From NCBI RefSeq assembly GCF_028769735.1, contig NC_088169.1:46529229-46593228 (forward strand): DNA of 64,000 nt, given 5' to 3'. This DNA comes from Zonotrichia leucophrys gambelii. Taxonomy: Eukaryota > Chordata > Aves > Passeriformes > Passerellidae. Numbering within the stretch: the first letter of the stretch is position 1; each line of letters starts with the position of its first letter. Under the pieces are notes generated by a model. The model was given only the letters and a program-made list of their open reading frames with translations, did no database searches and was not told where the DNA came from. This document shows, in pieces, positions 21,457 to 33,065 of the stretch. A program made the position numbers and the translations under genes.

Positions 21457-22205
21457 GAAGTGCTTCTACACCAATGCACACATGGCTCATGGGAAACAAG
21501 CAGAGAAGGTGGAAACCACAGTGCAATGGGAAAACTATGACCTAACTGCTATAATGGAAACATGGTAGGAGGGATTAGTCACACAAAAAAACCAGGAAAA
21601 CTCCTGTTGAGGGCTATAAATTTTTCAGAAGAGATTGCCTGAGAAGGAGGGGTGGATGTATTTCACTCCATATGAAAGTAGGGATAGATTGTGAAGAGCT
21701 GCCTCTAAGAAACAGCCACCAAAAGGCTGAGGGCCTGTGGGTGAAAATCAGGGACTGAACCAGTAAAGGATATGTTGTGGTTGGGGTCTACTAAAGGCCA
21801 GGGGGAGACTCTTAATGAGGCCTTCTTGTTTCAGATAGAGGAAACACCAAGCTCACCAACTGTCATCTGGACAAGGGATTACAAGCAGCCAGGTGTCTGC
21901 TGGGAAAGCAGTACAGCTAGCTGCAAGCAATCCTGGAAACTACTGGAGTGTATTCGGAATAACTTCCTGGTCCAGGTATTGGACAAATCAACCAGTGAAG
22001 AAATCTTACTGGGCATGGTGCTTACCAAGGCAGAGGAGCTCATTAAAGAAGATAAGATTGGAGGTAGCCTGGGCTGTCATGACAGGTTGAATGCCTGGTT
22101 GAACTTGTCATCTCAAGAAATGTAGGCCTGGCAAAGAGTCCAGTTGGGACCATGAACTTCAGAAAAGTGAATTTCCAGCTGTTTAAAGAAATAGTAGATC
22201 ATCTC
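21457..22205 (+). pseudogene. CR1 ORF2 endonuclease relic
   Basis: The domain opens with a CFYTNAH block and a KQAEKVE stretch, then frameshifts. The longest clean piece is an open frame of 117 residues at 21772-22125. It holds YKQPGVCWESSTASC, LLECIRNNFLVQVLDK and LTKAEELIKEDKIGGSLGC, which follow the C-terminal half of the CR1 endonuclease. Two conserved catalytic sites are lost: the GDFN motif reads RDYK (residues 35-38), and the SDH motif reads HDR (residues 103-105). The fragment is therefore non-functional even where open. Endonuclease sequence continues in another frame to about 22205 (VGLAK, FRKVNFQLFKEIVD). Confidence 0.75.
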
Positions 22206-22368
22206 CAGATAGCTTCTGAGTGTCTTCTAGGATGAAGATCCCATAACCAGGCAGACTTCTGCATTTAAGTGCCTGTCGGTTATTAAAAAGAGACAATTAT
22301 TAACACTTTTGAAATACTCTAAAATGAGAACAATTCCAGGCACACTCACAGTTTGGGTGGAGAAGTGA

Positions 22369-22680
22369 TTGAGAGCAGCCCTGTTCCAGAAGAACTTGGG
22401 TGTGATGCCTGATGAAAACCTCAACATGAGCTGGCAGTGTGCACTTGTAGCCCAGAAAGCCAAACAAATCCTGGGCTGCATCAAAAGCAGTGTGGCCAGC
22501 AGGGTGAGGGAAGTGATTCTGTCCCTCTCTCTTCTTAGACCCCACCTAGAGTACTTCATCTGGCTCTGGAGTCCCCAGAATAAGAAGGACATGGAATTCT
22601 GCAGTCCAGAAGAGAAACATGAAATTAATAAGAGGACTGGAGCATCTTCCCTATGAAGACAGGCTGAGAGAGTTGGGACT
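22369..22680 (+). pseudogene. CR1 ORF2 C-terminal relic
   Basis: An open frame of 95 residues (22369-22656) contains LGVMPDENLNMSWQCALVAQ, ILGCIKSSVASRVREVIL and [14 protein letters not shown], blocks that mark the region after the reverse-transcriptase palm in CR1 ORF2. The frame then shifts; [14 protein letters not shown] sequence continues in another frame to about 22700. It belongs to the element at 21300-23058. Confidence 0.75.
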
Positions 22681-23058
22681 GTACAGCCTGGAGAAGAGAA
22701 GGCTGCATGGAGACCTCATAGAAACCTTCCTGTACTGGAAGGGGACCTGCAGAGAAGCTGGAGACGGACTCTCCATCAGGAATTGTAGGGGGTAAGACAA
22801 GGGTACAAACTAAAAGACAGGAAATTTAGGCTAGATATGGGGAAGGAATTCCTTACTGTAAGGGTGGTGAAATACTTGGACAAGTTGCCCAGGGAAGTTG
22901 TGCGTGCCCCAGTCCTGGTGGCGTTCAAAGCCAGGGTGGATAAAGCCATGAGCAACTGGGGCTAGTGGGAGATGTCCTTGCCATGTCAGGGAGGCTGGGA
23001 CAAGGTGATCTCTGAGGTCCCTTCTAACCTTTAACTTTTTATGATTCTATGATTCTAT

Positions 23059-26000
23059 TTGTTATTCTGGAAGGAGAGGGTAATTTCCTTTTGGAAATAA
23101 TGAAACTAATTCCTATTTTTATATTTTGAACCTAATTGGATTCAATTTGGAAGTAATTTATCTTTCTCGAGCAATAGGAGAAATAAGAGACAAAGCTTAA
23201 ATGATCAGCTGGTTTATCTGTCGAACACAGCTGCACAACTTCCTCCTGATTCTGAAGGTAATTGTATGGGAATGTTTGAATTCCCTTGTAAGCAGTTCCA
23301 AACATATGGAAGAAAGTCTTAACTTGAGCTTTGTTTATTTGTTGTTTAACCTACAGGTCATTTGTTATCATTTGGAACTTAGAAATATATAAATGCCAAT
23401 TGATACATCATCTATTGGATCCCAATAGGCAGTCTGCCTGGAGACAGGATTTTCCAGCAGAATAAATTTTTCTCAAGTGCTGGAAGGAAAGCAGTAGAGA
23501 AATGTTATGAAAGAGATTCAGTGATGCATTTCATCTGGTTTCAAAATTCTTCTGGTGGAATTCCTACAGCACTTTGCTTACAGCTTTCCTTAACCACTCA
23601 CATTTCATGTGGTAAAAAATTCCATGTGATCAAGGCTGAAATACATAATTCTAACAAAAAAAAAAAAAAGAGTGCTGGTGGAGTGTAGATACCCAGGAAG
23701 AGAACCCAGATAAACATGTGCTGTTTTAAACTGCATATATTGTTCATAATTGTACAATAAAGAATAACTGTGATGATATTTACTTAGTGGCCTAAAATAT
23801 CCTCTCAGTAAAAACTTCAATTTCATTGAAAAATATACATAGTTTGCCTGTTTTCTTGGAGCAAAGGATTGGATTAAATGCTGAATGTACTGAAAAGATA
23901 TTAATTTTTTTATCTCATTTTAGTTTTAGGTATTTTTACCAAAATTGGGTTTTTTGTTGGTGAGTTGTGGTAAAGAGTAGAAGGAACAAAGAAGGAGGAG
24001 TAACTCATAAATGAGACTTTTGTTCTAAGGACTACCAACAGATCTGTGAAGCAGATTTGCAGATGTGTAAAGCAGGACCTTATATATGAAAGCCCTAGTT
24101 GTTCACACAATGTATTATTTGGTATTTCCAGAAGACATGAGTGACAGCAAAAACTACCCTGATAGAGTAAGAGCACATTTTCCAAAACCATTATTCCTTT
24201 AGTTTGGAGCTTTTCTGGTAAAAGGAGAAGAGAAATATCTTGGCATCACCAATATCTTATATCTTGGCATCCTTTTTTTTTTTTTAACATGACGTTACAG
24301 AAAAAATATTTCTGCTCTGAATCCTGCATCCTGCTATGCTTTTTAATTCTAAATGTTAAAACAAACTAACAAAAATAGATAATGAAAAGAATCCTACTGA
24401 TATATCTTAGTCAAAGATTTGAAGGTTTCATTTTTTAATTTTTTTTTTCAGAATTGGAAGAGAACTTCACAAAAATATACTTTATACACAAAGAAGTTCA
24501 ATCAGGTATACCAAAAAAGAGAAATTGATAGCTTCAATACCTTTCAAAAACAAACCCAACATAATAGCAACTGTATTTCACAAGTGAAAAAACTAAAAAC
24601 AGGTTAATACTCTCTGTTATAGATGATCGAGAAGTGAGACTAAGAGACCATAATGAATTAATATGAAATGTTTCTGCATTCTGCAAAGAAATATTTGAAT
24701 TTAATATATTATGTGGTCAGATATATTGAACTGTAAATACAGCAGTATACAAGAAAGTTTCCAAACAAATTTTTGCAGCCTCCTCAAGAGCCAATAAATC
24801 ACAGTTTTAAATATTATTTATTTTAATGTACTATGTGATCTTTGGTGACGTGTATTGGTTTAAGAGATGTATGTGTTCAGGTTAAATGTGGTTGCTTTTT
24901 TACATTTCTATCCAACACTAGATGGCACTCTGAATTTGAACTGTAACACTTTGTTTCTCCTTAGATACAGGGAGCATGTTACCTTCATTCTGTAAGTAAA
25001 ATCCACCATACAGATTAATCAAATAATTTCTCTTTTTCCTAGTGCAGTAGTAGGAAGTCTCCTAAGGCCTATTACTATGCTATCAAGTAATAAAGAACAT
25101 AAAAGAAAGAATCAGTCAACTTATAATATATTGAGATACTCCCACTGAATTTCAAAAGCTTCTTTAATCTAGAAAAGAAAACGATTTTATGCTATTAAAT
25201 GCTTATTAAAATAATCTAGGCTGCTCAATGTACAAAATTTAAAATCTTTAGGATTTAAATTTAAATAAAACCACTAGCCTGTGCTCTAACATAACGGGAA
25301 CTTTGTAGAACTCTGTGTTGTATATCTGTAATTCAGGTTCCACATGCTAAGTCATCTTTACACCTACAATCAATTAAACATGGAATTCAGAGGCATGATT
25401 TACATAAAGAAAGTGAAATGTTATAATAGTTATTAAAAGCAGATAAAGAATACCATGAACTCTTTAAATTTACTACATTTTATAAAAGATCATCTCTTAT
25501 TGTCTTGCATTTCTTAGCAGGAGATCATAATTTTTTTTTCCTGGACATGCTACTATGTCTTACTTTTATATTGACTGCTGAAAATTTTGTAAAAGAATGT
25601 GTACTTTTCAGATGCTTACCTTTTGATATATACATTTATCTCTGCATACTGCAGTGTGGTTTTCAAATCAAATAGCTTTAAATACAATTTTAAAAGACAA
25701 ATAATTTCAAATTAAAATTTACATATAAAATTTTGGTTTTTTGTATGCCATGAATAAAGCTTTTAAGGATCACGAAGAGCAGTGCATATGTCAGAGTAAA
25801 AATATAAGAATACATGGTAAGGCAAAAAGATTCAGCTATCAAAATTAGATGGAAAAAAAAGCCTAGGCTGTTTTTAGATCTGTTATTATGTCCCACAATT
25901 ATTATGACCTGTCTATTACCTCAGCTTCTACTTACTTACAATTATTTATTTTGGTCTTTCAGCCTTCATCTTAGGACATGTAGCTACCAAGTACCAACAG

Positions 26001-26364
26001 GATTGTACTATTATTGTGCTTCTGTTTCATTCTGTATATAGATTACTGATGCTGATATAACCTGACATGTGCTCTGTTATTTGTTGCTTGTTACTAAATT
26101 AAGATCTTATATTATCTGTATATTTTATGTTAGTCTAAGATTACCTTTGAGAGTATAATATCCAACAGATTACATTCTAAGTAAAATGCATCAGTTTAAA
26201 TACCTCAAAAACAAAGCAAAATGAAATCTAAGACAGTTAGCAGCTAACATCTATTAGTTATTTCTTGATATTAGAATCACGACCTTTTCTGTAAGACATG
26301 GAAAAAATGTCTTACATTTTTAAAAATATTTTTGTAAATATCAGATTATGTATTTATGTCTATA
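23059..26364. other. AT-rich non-coding stretch
   Basis: More than 3 kb without a recognisable repeat family or exon. A TATCTTGGCATC duplication lies near 24236 and 24260. Open frames are short and compositionally AT-driven. Confidence 0.5.
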
Positions 26365-26705
26365 TGGTCATAAAAATGGTTTGGGTTTGAAGGGAACCTT
26401 TATAGATCATCTAGTCCAATTCCATGGCCATGGGCAGGGATATCTTTTGCTAGGTCAGTTTTGTAAAAACTGCATCTTATCTGCTTTTAAATGCTTTCAA
26501 GGACAGGCCATCCACAATGCCACTAGGAAATTTGATCCTACTTCTCTCCATCCATATTGCAGAAAAATTTCTTCCTTATGCCCACTATGAACTTTTTACA
26601 GTGTAAAATCACTGCCCATTGTTGCGTCACTATGTGCTCTTGCAAAATGTCTTTCTGCATCATTCATAATAGGTCCCACTAAGTATTGAAAGGCCACCTA
26701 GAAGA
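26365..26705 (-). mobile_element. CR1 LINE, 3' end fragment
   Basis: Starts near 26365 with a degraded tail (GGTCATAAAAATGGTTTGGG) and runs through AGATCATCTAGTCCAATTCC, CATGGGCAGGGATATC, AAGGACAGGCCATCCACAAT and TTCTTCCTTATGCCC. It is a well-diverged 5'-truncated copy. An 80-codon plus-strand open frame across it is antisense and meaningless. Confidence 0.85.
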
Positions 26706-28029
26706 ACATGTACAGAACATAGATTCAACTCAGTGTAATAAAACTTTAGAGACTCTTTGTACTAAAGAATATACTTTTAGAGATTGATTATTAAAAAATA
26801 TAAAATGTGTTTGTTGACAATATATAAGCTTTGCATATAGATTATAAAAAAACTAAATAAATAATATATTTTTCTTTTTCCTTTTTCTTTTTTTCATGCA
26901 GTCAAATCTTTGGCCTGTCTGTATTCTGTTGTCAGTCAGTCAAGTTTCTGCCAGTACTGTATTCTGTGCTCTACGTGGAAAGCATGTATAGAAGCATAAG
27001 TTGTATAAAAAAGCTATACCAGTCAGTCAAGCTATTTGTACCCCTTACTGCCACCAGTTAATGCTGCGAGCCATGTCTGTAATATTTAAATATTCTAGTG
27101 TGCTATCCACCCACTGGAAGATAATAGAAAAATAGTCATAGGGGTATCTGTCTATTTTTCTGTTTGTTTCTACTCTCCTTCTGCCCCAGGGAGCAGTTCA
27201 ACTATACTTCTAACCTGTTACAATACCAAGTCAGGACCTCGACTCCCTCTGCAGTAAGAGAGTTATGTAAAAAACATGACAAATAGTGTCACAAAAGTGA
27301 GGTATTTCCTTTTCTTCATTTACTGCATAAGAATTTTATGTGCTTTCATAAAACTCTTCCGTGCTCACCCAAAAAAAGACAATTCTTTAAGACAGTAAAG
27401 TGTGCCAGATTTGTATGCTGGTCACTCGCTAACAATTGAAAAAATGGAGTGCCCAAGGGACTGGAGAGTGTATCGTGCTGACTTAGGAGAACCAAACACC
27501 AGAATTCTGATTTAAGTGTTCTAACAACCAGAATATTTCATTTCTTATAGTAAGTTGGGGAGAAGCTCTACTTTTTATGACTATCTATGTTTTGAGCTGT
27601 AGTTAATATCTGTATGAATTAAGAGTTTTTAGATCAAGCCCACAATGTCAAGACCCTCCAAGTGTATAATAGATACTTTTTGTACTTCTGAACTTATCAC
27701 TGAATCATATTAAGGTGTAGGCAGTGAGCATCTGAGTAGGTGCTTGCAAAAAGAAAACAACATGCTGATTAAATGTATCTTCACGACCTGGCAGCCTTAT
27801 TTGGTAGGTTGGTTGAATCATGTTCTTAAGCCTATAGGTAAATTCCTCACTATTTTAGGGGAACTGTCAGCCAGTCTGAACAAACTGTGTGTTTAAAAAC
27901 CTGCTTTTAGCAATGTAAGAATTACTTTAGTGTTCATAAACTGACATCTGATTTATCAAGTTCAGCAAGCATACTGTTACTTTGCTTTGACTGGTTTCTA
28001 TGGCCAATTAAAGTGATTCTTTTTGAGGA
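26706..28029. other. Non-coding stretch, nothing recognised
   Basis: AT-rich. The CAGTCAGTCAAG motif occurs twice (about 26934 and 27022). Confidence 0.45.
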
Positions 28030-28480
28030 ATACTTTCAGTGCTTACAGTCCAGCTGCAGTTTGAGCTGTGGGTTGAGCTCAGGTGTTGGAGCCCCAGCCG
28101 AGAGGCCATGAACTGCTGAGCCTTTGCAGAACAAGGGGCACAGGGGGCTGTGGCCCTGCCAGATGACCAGGAACTCAGGGACACAGCAGGAGCTGATGTC
28201 CCCACACTTTCTCAGGATATGGAGGATATGGAAGCTCAGGGTTTCCTTTGTCTGGGGAAGCACTAGCTTGTGATGTTACTTTATTTAATTATTGTACCAA
28301 GGTTAAACTATTTGAAGGATAGAGACATTTGAGCCTCTGCTTTGGGAAACCTGTTGAGCTGGTGAGGAAACCTGGTCAGACTGTGTGTGAGTGGGGTGTG
28401 TAGCTGCGGAGGGGCTTTGGTCCCAGCTCAGGCACTGCAAGTGTGACTGTCTCTGTGGATCCTGAATGTTCAGACAGGGA
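28030..28480. other. GC-rich patch of unknown origin
   Basis: About 450 bases clearly richer in GC than the surroundings, in two parts (28040-28260 and 28330-28470) separated by an AT-rich spacer. Minus-strand open frames of 65-75 codons cross it, but I recognise no domain. It could be a degraded ERV segment or another unrecognised repeat. Confidence 0.35.
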
Positions 28481-29839
28481 AGTTTCCTTAATAATACAAA
28501 CATGTTTTTGTTTTTGGAGGAGAAAATGGAGGATGTTTTAATGCAGCATTTATTAATATTTTCTATTAGGACTCTAAAAAAAATTACCCTAAAGCATGCT
28601 TTTTCTTAGGATGACCTGAAAGATTCTTTCTTTATTCAGAGCTTGCTATGCTTCTCAGTGTGTCTGTTTGCTTCCATCAACTCATGCAGATGAAACTGCA
28701 GCAGGTTTTGGTATCTAAATTAGCTTTTCATTATGATGGGCAGCCAAATCTAAACCAAAACGTTTTAAAGCCCTCTTTAATCTAATACATAGAAAATGCA
28801 GGAACTTCAAACTAACATTTCACTCTTCTATTTGTAACGTAATAGTTCCACAATAAATTATTACATTTTTATCAGTCTAAGAAACTTCCTAGTTATGTGG
28901 TTTTGCATCATCATTGGTTTTATAAAAGTGGTTATTCATTACATTGAGTTAAGAGTTTTCAACAAAATACCATTGTATAGGTTGACAGAGAGGGCCAAAA
29001 CTTTAAATTAATGTCAATGGACTAATTAAAAAAAAAAGTGCAATGAGAAGCATGCAAAACCTATGATAAAAAAAAAAACAATTTCATGACCAGGCATAAG
29101 ATAATAAATTGATTTTTCAGCCTAACTGATATAATTCAAATTCAACGATAATAATGCAAACTAGTCTACATATATTCTGACATTGTAGTTTATTTATGGA
29201 AAAAAATTAAAAATACTGTATTACAAGACAATTTGTTTGAAAATTAGAAAGAAATGAGAGGCTGATTTGCTGAATATCAAACTTATTTAAGTGATGTTTT
29301 AATTCCATTTCCTGTAACCTGATCCAATCAATATTACAGGACACAAAGTCCAAAGAATTTCTGGAACATGATAAAAAAACTTGTTCCTTGATTTGTAAAA
29401 TACTAATTCACAGAGATGCATCTGGTTTAGAACTGTTCCAGTTACAAGCAACAAACCAATTGAGAATCCAAAGTTCTAAGGTAATTCTTGGGAAAGTGAA
29501 ACAAAGAAAAACCTCACTATTCTGAGAGAAGGAAGGAATAAAACTAATTGAAAGAAGATAATGGAATTCAAAAAGCAGTCCTCAACAGTCAGAGGCAAAA
29601 AAAAAAAGAGCTTAAATGTAAAATGTAGCCAAATCAACTTTAATATCTACACAGATATTGAATAAACTATGCAATTTATCATATACATTTAAAAGGATAA
29701 AGATCCAAAATTAATTTATCAAGACAAAAATGGCAGAGTCTCTTGAGTGATACAGATGAAAGTCCTACTTCTTTGAAAAACAGCTATAAAAGTTACTTAT
29801 CAATGTTTTGTCATCAGACTGGTAGAGCATTTTAACTAA
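28481..29839. other. AT-rich non-coding stretch
   Basis: No element recognised; poly-A tracts at about 29027 and 29070. Confidence 0.45.
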
Positions 29840-30430
29840 AATCCCACAGAGCATATTCTGTGATAGTTTTACTAAATCTTTTCTCTAACAAGCTGAACAA
29901 TGGAATAGAGAAATGGTTTATAAAATTTGTGCATTTCATCATACTGGCAGAGATGAAAGCAATCAGAAAGAAGGATCAAAATTCAGAATTGAGGCATAGT
30001 TGATAATGATAAAAAAATTTATAAATTATGAAAGGGAATAAAAAAATACTTTGGTAAGCAGGAGAAAAAATGCAGTTTAAATGGGTGATAATGCAAAATA
30101 TCAGTATTTGTGACAAAGAGCAAGAGGCTATCAAATATCAAAACCTGATTGGGAGGAAGAAGTCTAAAGCAATGGCAAATCCAGGAAATCTGGGATTTCT
30201 TAGGAAGAATGCTGCATGTAGTCATAACAGGGAATTTATTGCTTCTGATAAACATTTTGAAGTCTTGAATAATATTAAAAATGTGGGAAAAGTTGGAGAA
30301 AATCCAGAGGAGGGCACTAACAGTGCTCAAAAATTAAAAATGAGACCTCAGCTATGGATTAAGATAGGATTTAATCTAGGAAATGAAAGACTAGGTGTAA
30401 GGTGGAAAGAGAAATGGAATGGGATTTGAT
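29840..30430 (+). mobile_element. Ancient CR1-like relic
   Basis: Weak but ordered similarity to CR1 ORF2 on the plus strand: GAACAATGGAATAGAGAA near 29894 and AAAATTTGTGCATTTCATCA near 29923 (family region K-FADD), ATCTGGGATTTCTTAGGAAG near 30188, and GTTGGAGAAAATCCAGAGGA near 30292 (family: region around E-VQRRA). Many indels have destroyed the frame; the 119-codon open frame here (30070-30429) does not follow CR1. Identification by eye only. Confidence 0.4.
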
Positions 30431-32233
30431 AACATAATCCCAGTATGTAACAGATAGCTAGAAAACAGCTCACTGATTTGCTGTGCTTCATAACCAATGG
30501 GGTAGGACTAGAGGAAACATCCAATTTACCTTTCCCTTTATCCCTGCACACCAGGTTTCTGACTTTGTTCAAGTGATATCATGAGGGAAAGATACTTGCT
30601 CATATATTTGCAATTTTAGTATGAAATAGCTCCCTACAGGTTCTTATCAACATCCTCAGCTTCAGTGACAGAATAACCAGCTCTTCAACCATCCTTTATT
30701 AAAGGATGAGAATTATTTAGTAGAATGAATAAAAAAATTTTAAAACTAACTAATTACTTTGTGTAACTGTCTGGCTCCTAACATTAGAAACATGTTATAT
30801 ACCTAATTAAAGGACCTCTTATATTCTGAATGTTTCTTAAAGACAAAAAAAAAAAAAAGAAAAAGGAAATTAATGTAATGATGGAACATTTTTCTTTTCT
30901 TTATAGATGAAGGAAAATGTGTACATGCTGAAATGCTTGGTTTGCTCTCTGATGACTTCTATCTCACATATGTCTGTTTCCCTGTTTCTGCTTGCTTTGA
31001 GGAAAAAATTTGTTATTCATTGACACCCTTTGCATCAACTGGCTGTGCCCAATGCACTGATAAAGGGTAGAACCCCAGCACACTCATTCTGTGTGAAAAT
31101 AGGCAGCCATGGCACAGTCCATACCTTGCTGTGCCAAGCCTTGTGCATAGCAATTCCTACAGGATGCACCGTAAATCACAGTCCACACTAATTTTCTTTC
31201 CTGTCTAGTGCACATGATTTCCGAGCTATAAGTTCTAGAAAGAAAGTCAGTACAAAACCAAAATGTTAGTTCCCAGTTTTTCCTAGATTTTTCAACTTTC
31301 TTAATACAAGGGCAATTTTTTAAATTTTCTGCATCAGATCTCAATAATTCCTTCTGAGAATGGAAAGTTTATGTATATGCATTTGTGGAAGAATAATTTG
31401 GTTAGTGTTCAGTGATAAAACTGGTAAATAAATAATCATATGGAAGAAAAAAAAAGAATTACACTTATGTGTATTTTTCAATATCTGCAGCATTAATTCA
31501 AAATTATGCTGAAATAATCTGGATAAGGCAAATATAATAATTTTGTATCAAAAATTTGTATATCTAGTTAATTTTTTCTTTTTTTTTTAATAAAACATTA
31601 TCTCCTATTTTTTAAATCAAATGGAAAGTCTAGATTTGTTGGGTTGGGATATGCTGTAGTCCATGAGATAATTGATCTAAATAAGTAGTATAAATTCCAG
31701 GCTAGCAAGATATTTTTAGCTAATAAAGATTTGTTAATAAATACTCAATTACATGAATAATGAACAGAAATTGCAACAAAGGATTTCTTAATGACTCTAA
31801 AATGTGCTAGTAAAAAGTAGGTTTTAAGAAAAAAGCAGTGAAAAGTGTTTTGTCTATACGGCTGCACAACTATCAGAATTCAAGGTATATACAGTCATAA
31901 GCAAAAGAAAAAAGGTAGCATAGCTGAAACTTCATATTGCTCCAGCCAATTAGGTCATGGAAACCTTGATTTAAAACAAAATGCTGTAAGTACATCTTGG
32001 CTTGGGTTTGAGGACAGGGGCTTTCTCTAAACTGGGAGACCATTCACATGACTTTGGAGTGCTATAGCTCTTGAACTTAACATAAACCAAAGTAATGCAC
32101 CTAAACCAAATGTTATTCCTAAGAATCAATATTTGTAAACTGAGCTGCAGAGCTTAATGACAGAGGGGTTTATGTGTGAATTTGCTCTAACACAGTCCAG
32201 TGGCCAGCTTCTTCTACAGACAAACAAAGGTTT
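30431..32233. other. AT-rich non-coding stretch
   Basis: No repeat family or exon recognised. A-rich tracts lie at 30845-30859 and 31447-31456. Confidence 0.5.
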
Positions 32234-33065
32234 GAATCATATAATCATTAAGGTTGGAAAAGACCTCTAAGATCATCAAGTCTGATGTCTGACTGTTGAC
32301 TTGACAATGCCATGATCACTAAATCATGTCTTAAGTGCCACATCTTCACAGCCTTTTGAACACTTCTGGGCAAGGTTGTTCCAATATTTCTCTGGGCAGT
32401 CTGTTCCAATTCCTGACCACACTATGTTTTTAATACACAGCCTCATTCTCCTCTGGCACAACTCAAGGGCATTTCCTCTTGTCCTATCATGTATTACCTG
32501 GGAGAAAATATCCACTTGCTAGAACTTCTTTTAGGTAGTTGTAGAGTGCAATAATCCATGTCCATTCTTGAGACTCCTTTTCTCCAGACTAAGCAATCCC
32601 ATCTCTCCCAGTTGCTCCTCATCAGACATCTTCTCCCAGCCCTTCACCAGCTGTGTTGCCCTTCTCTGAATATGCTTCAGCATCTCAAGGTATTTTAGAG
32701 AGGGGCCCAAACCTGAGCACAGGAACTGAGGTTGCTGAGCACAGGGGAAGAATCTCTTCCCTGGTGCTGCTGGCCACACTATTTCTGATAGAGGCCAGGA
32801 TGCCATTGGTCTTCTTGGACACCTGAGCACACTGACAGCCCATGTGCAGCTGGCTGTTGACCAGCACACACAAGCCCTTTCCTGCTGGGCAGCGTTCCAG
32901 CCATTCTTCCCCAAGCCTGTGGTCATGCGTGGGATTGTTGAGATCCAAATGCAAGACATAGCACCGGGCCTGAGTGAACCTCCTAAAACTGTCCTTTACC
33001 CATCTATCCAAAAAGTGTCAAAATCACTCTGTAGATTTCTCCTACCCTCAACATCTACCTTAGTC
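32234..33065 (-). mobile_element. CR1 LINE, 5'-truncated in ORF2
   Basis: Begins GAATCATATAATCATTAAGG at 32234 and has CR1 3' landmarks in order: AAAAGACCTCTAAGATCATC, GCATTTCCTCTTGTCCTATC, CTCCTTTTCTCCAGACTAAG and GCCCTTCTCTGAATATGCTT. It continues through the C-terminal ORF2 region (GATGCCATTGGTCTTCTTGG, near 32800) to about 33065. On the minus strand, open frames of 108 and 142 codons (32685-33011 and 32531-32959) carry pieces of the ORF2 C-terminus in different phases, for example IQRRATQLVKGWEKMSDEEQ and KKTNGILASIRNSVASSTRE, so frameshifts separate them. About 830 bases remain. Confidence 0.9.

Larger units (their letters stand above)
21300..23058 (+). mobile_element. CR1 LINE with endonuclease and 3' parts, reverse-transcriptase core missing
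   Basis: This is the longest CR1 copy here. Sequence resembling the ORF2 start (CTGAAGTGCTTCTACACC at about 21457) leads into a decayed endonuclease region to about 22205. After about 160 bases that I cannot place, the C-terminal ORF2 region resumes near 22369 and runs to the 3' end with the tail ATGATTCTATGATTCTATTT ending at 23058-23060. The reverse-transcriptase core is absent. The start is not sharply defined; the LTR and its duplication end at 21185, so the CR1 may begin anywhere between there and about 21400. Confidence 0.85.

Noticed and set aside
30070..30429. 119-codon Lys/Asn-rich open frame (+)
   Set aside because: It overlaps an ancient CR1-like relic but does not follow the CR1 phase; AT-rich composition explains it.
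32531..32959. 142-codon open frame (-)
   Set aside because: It is a frame-mixed part of the CR1 ORF2 C-terminus, with the conserved blocks split between two phases; not a host gene.
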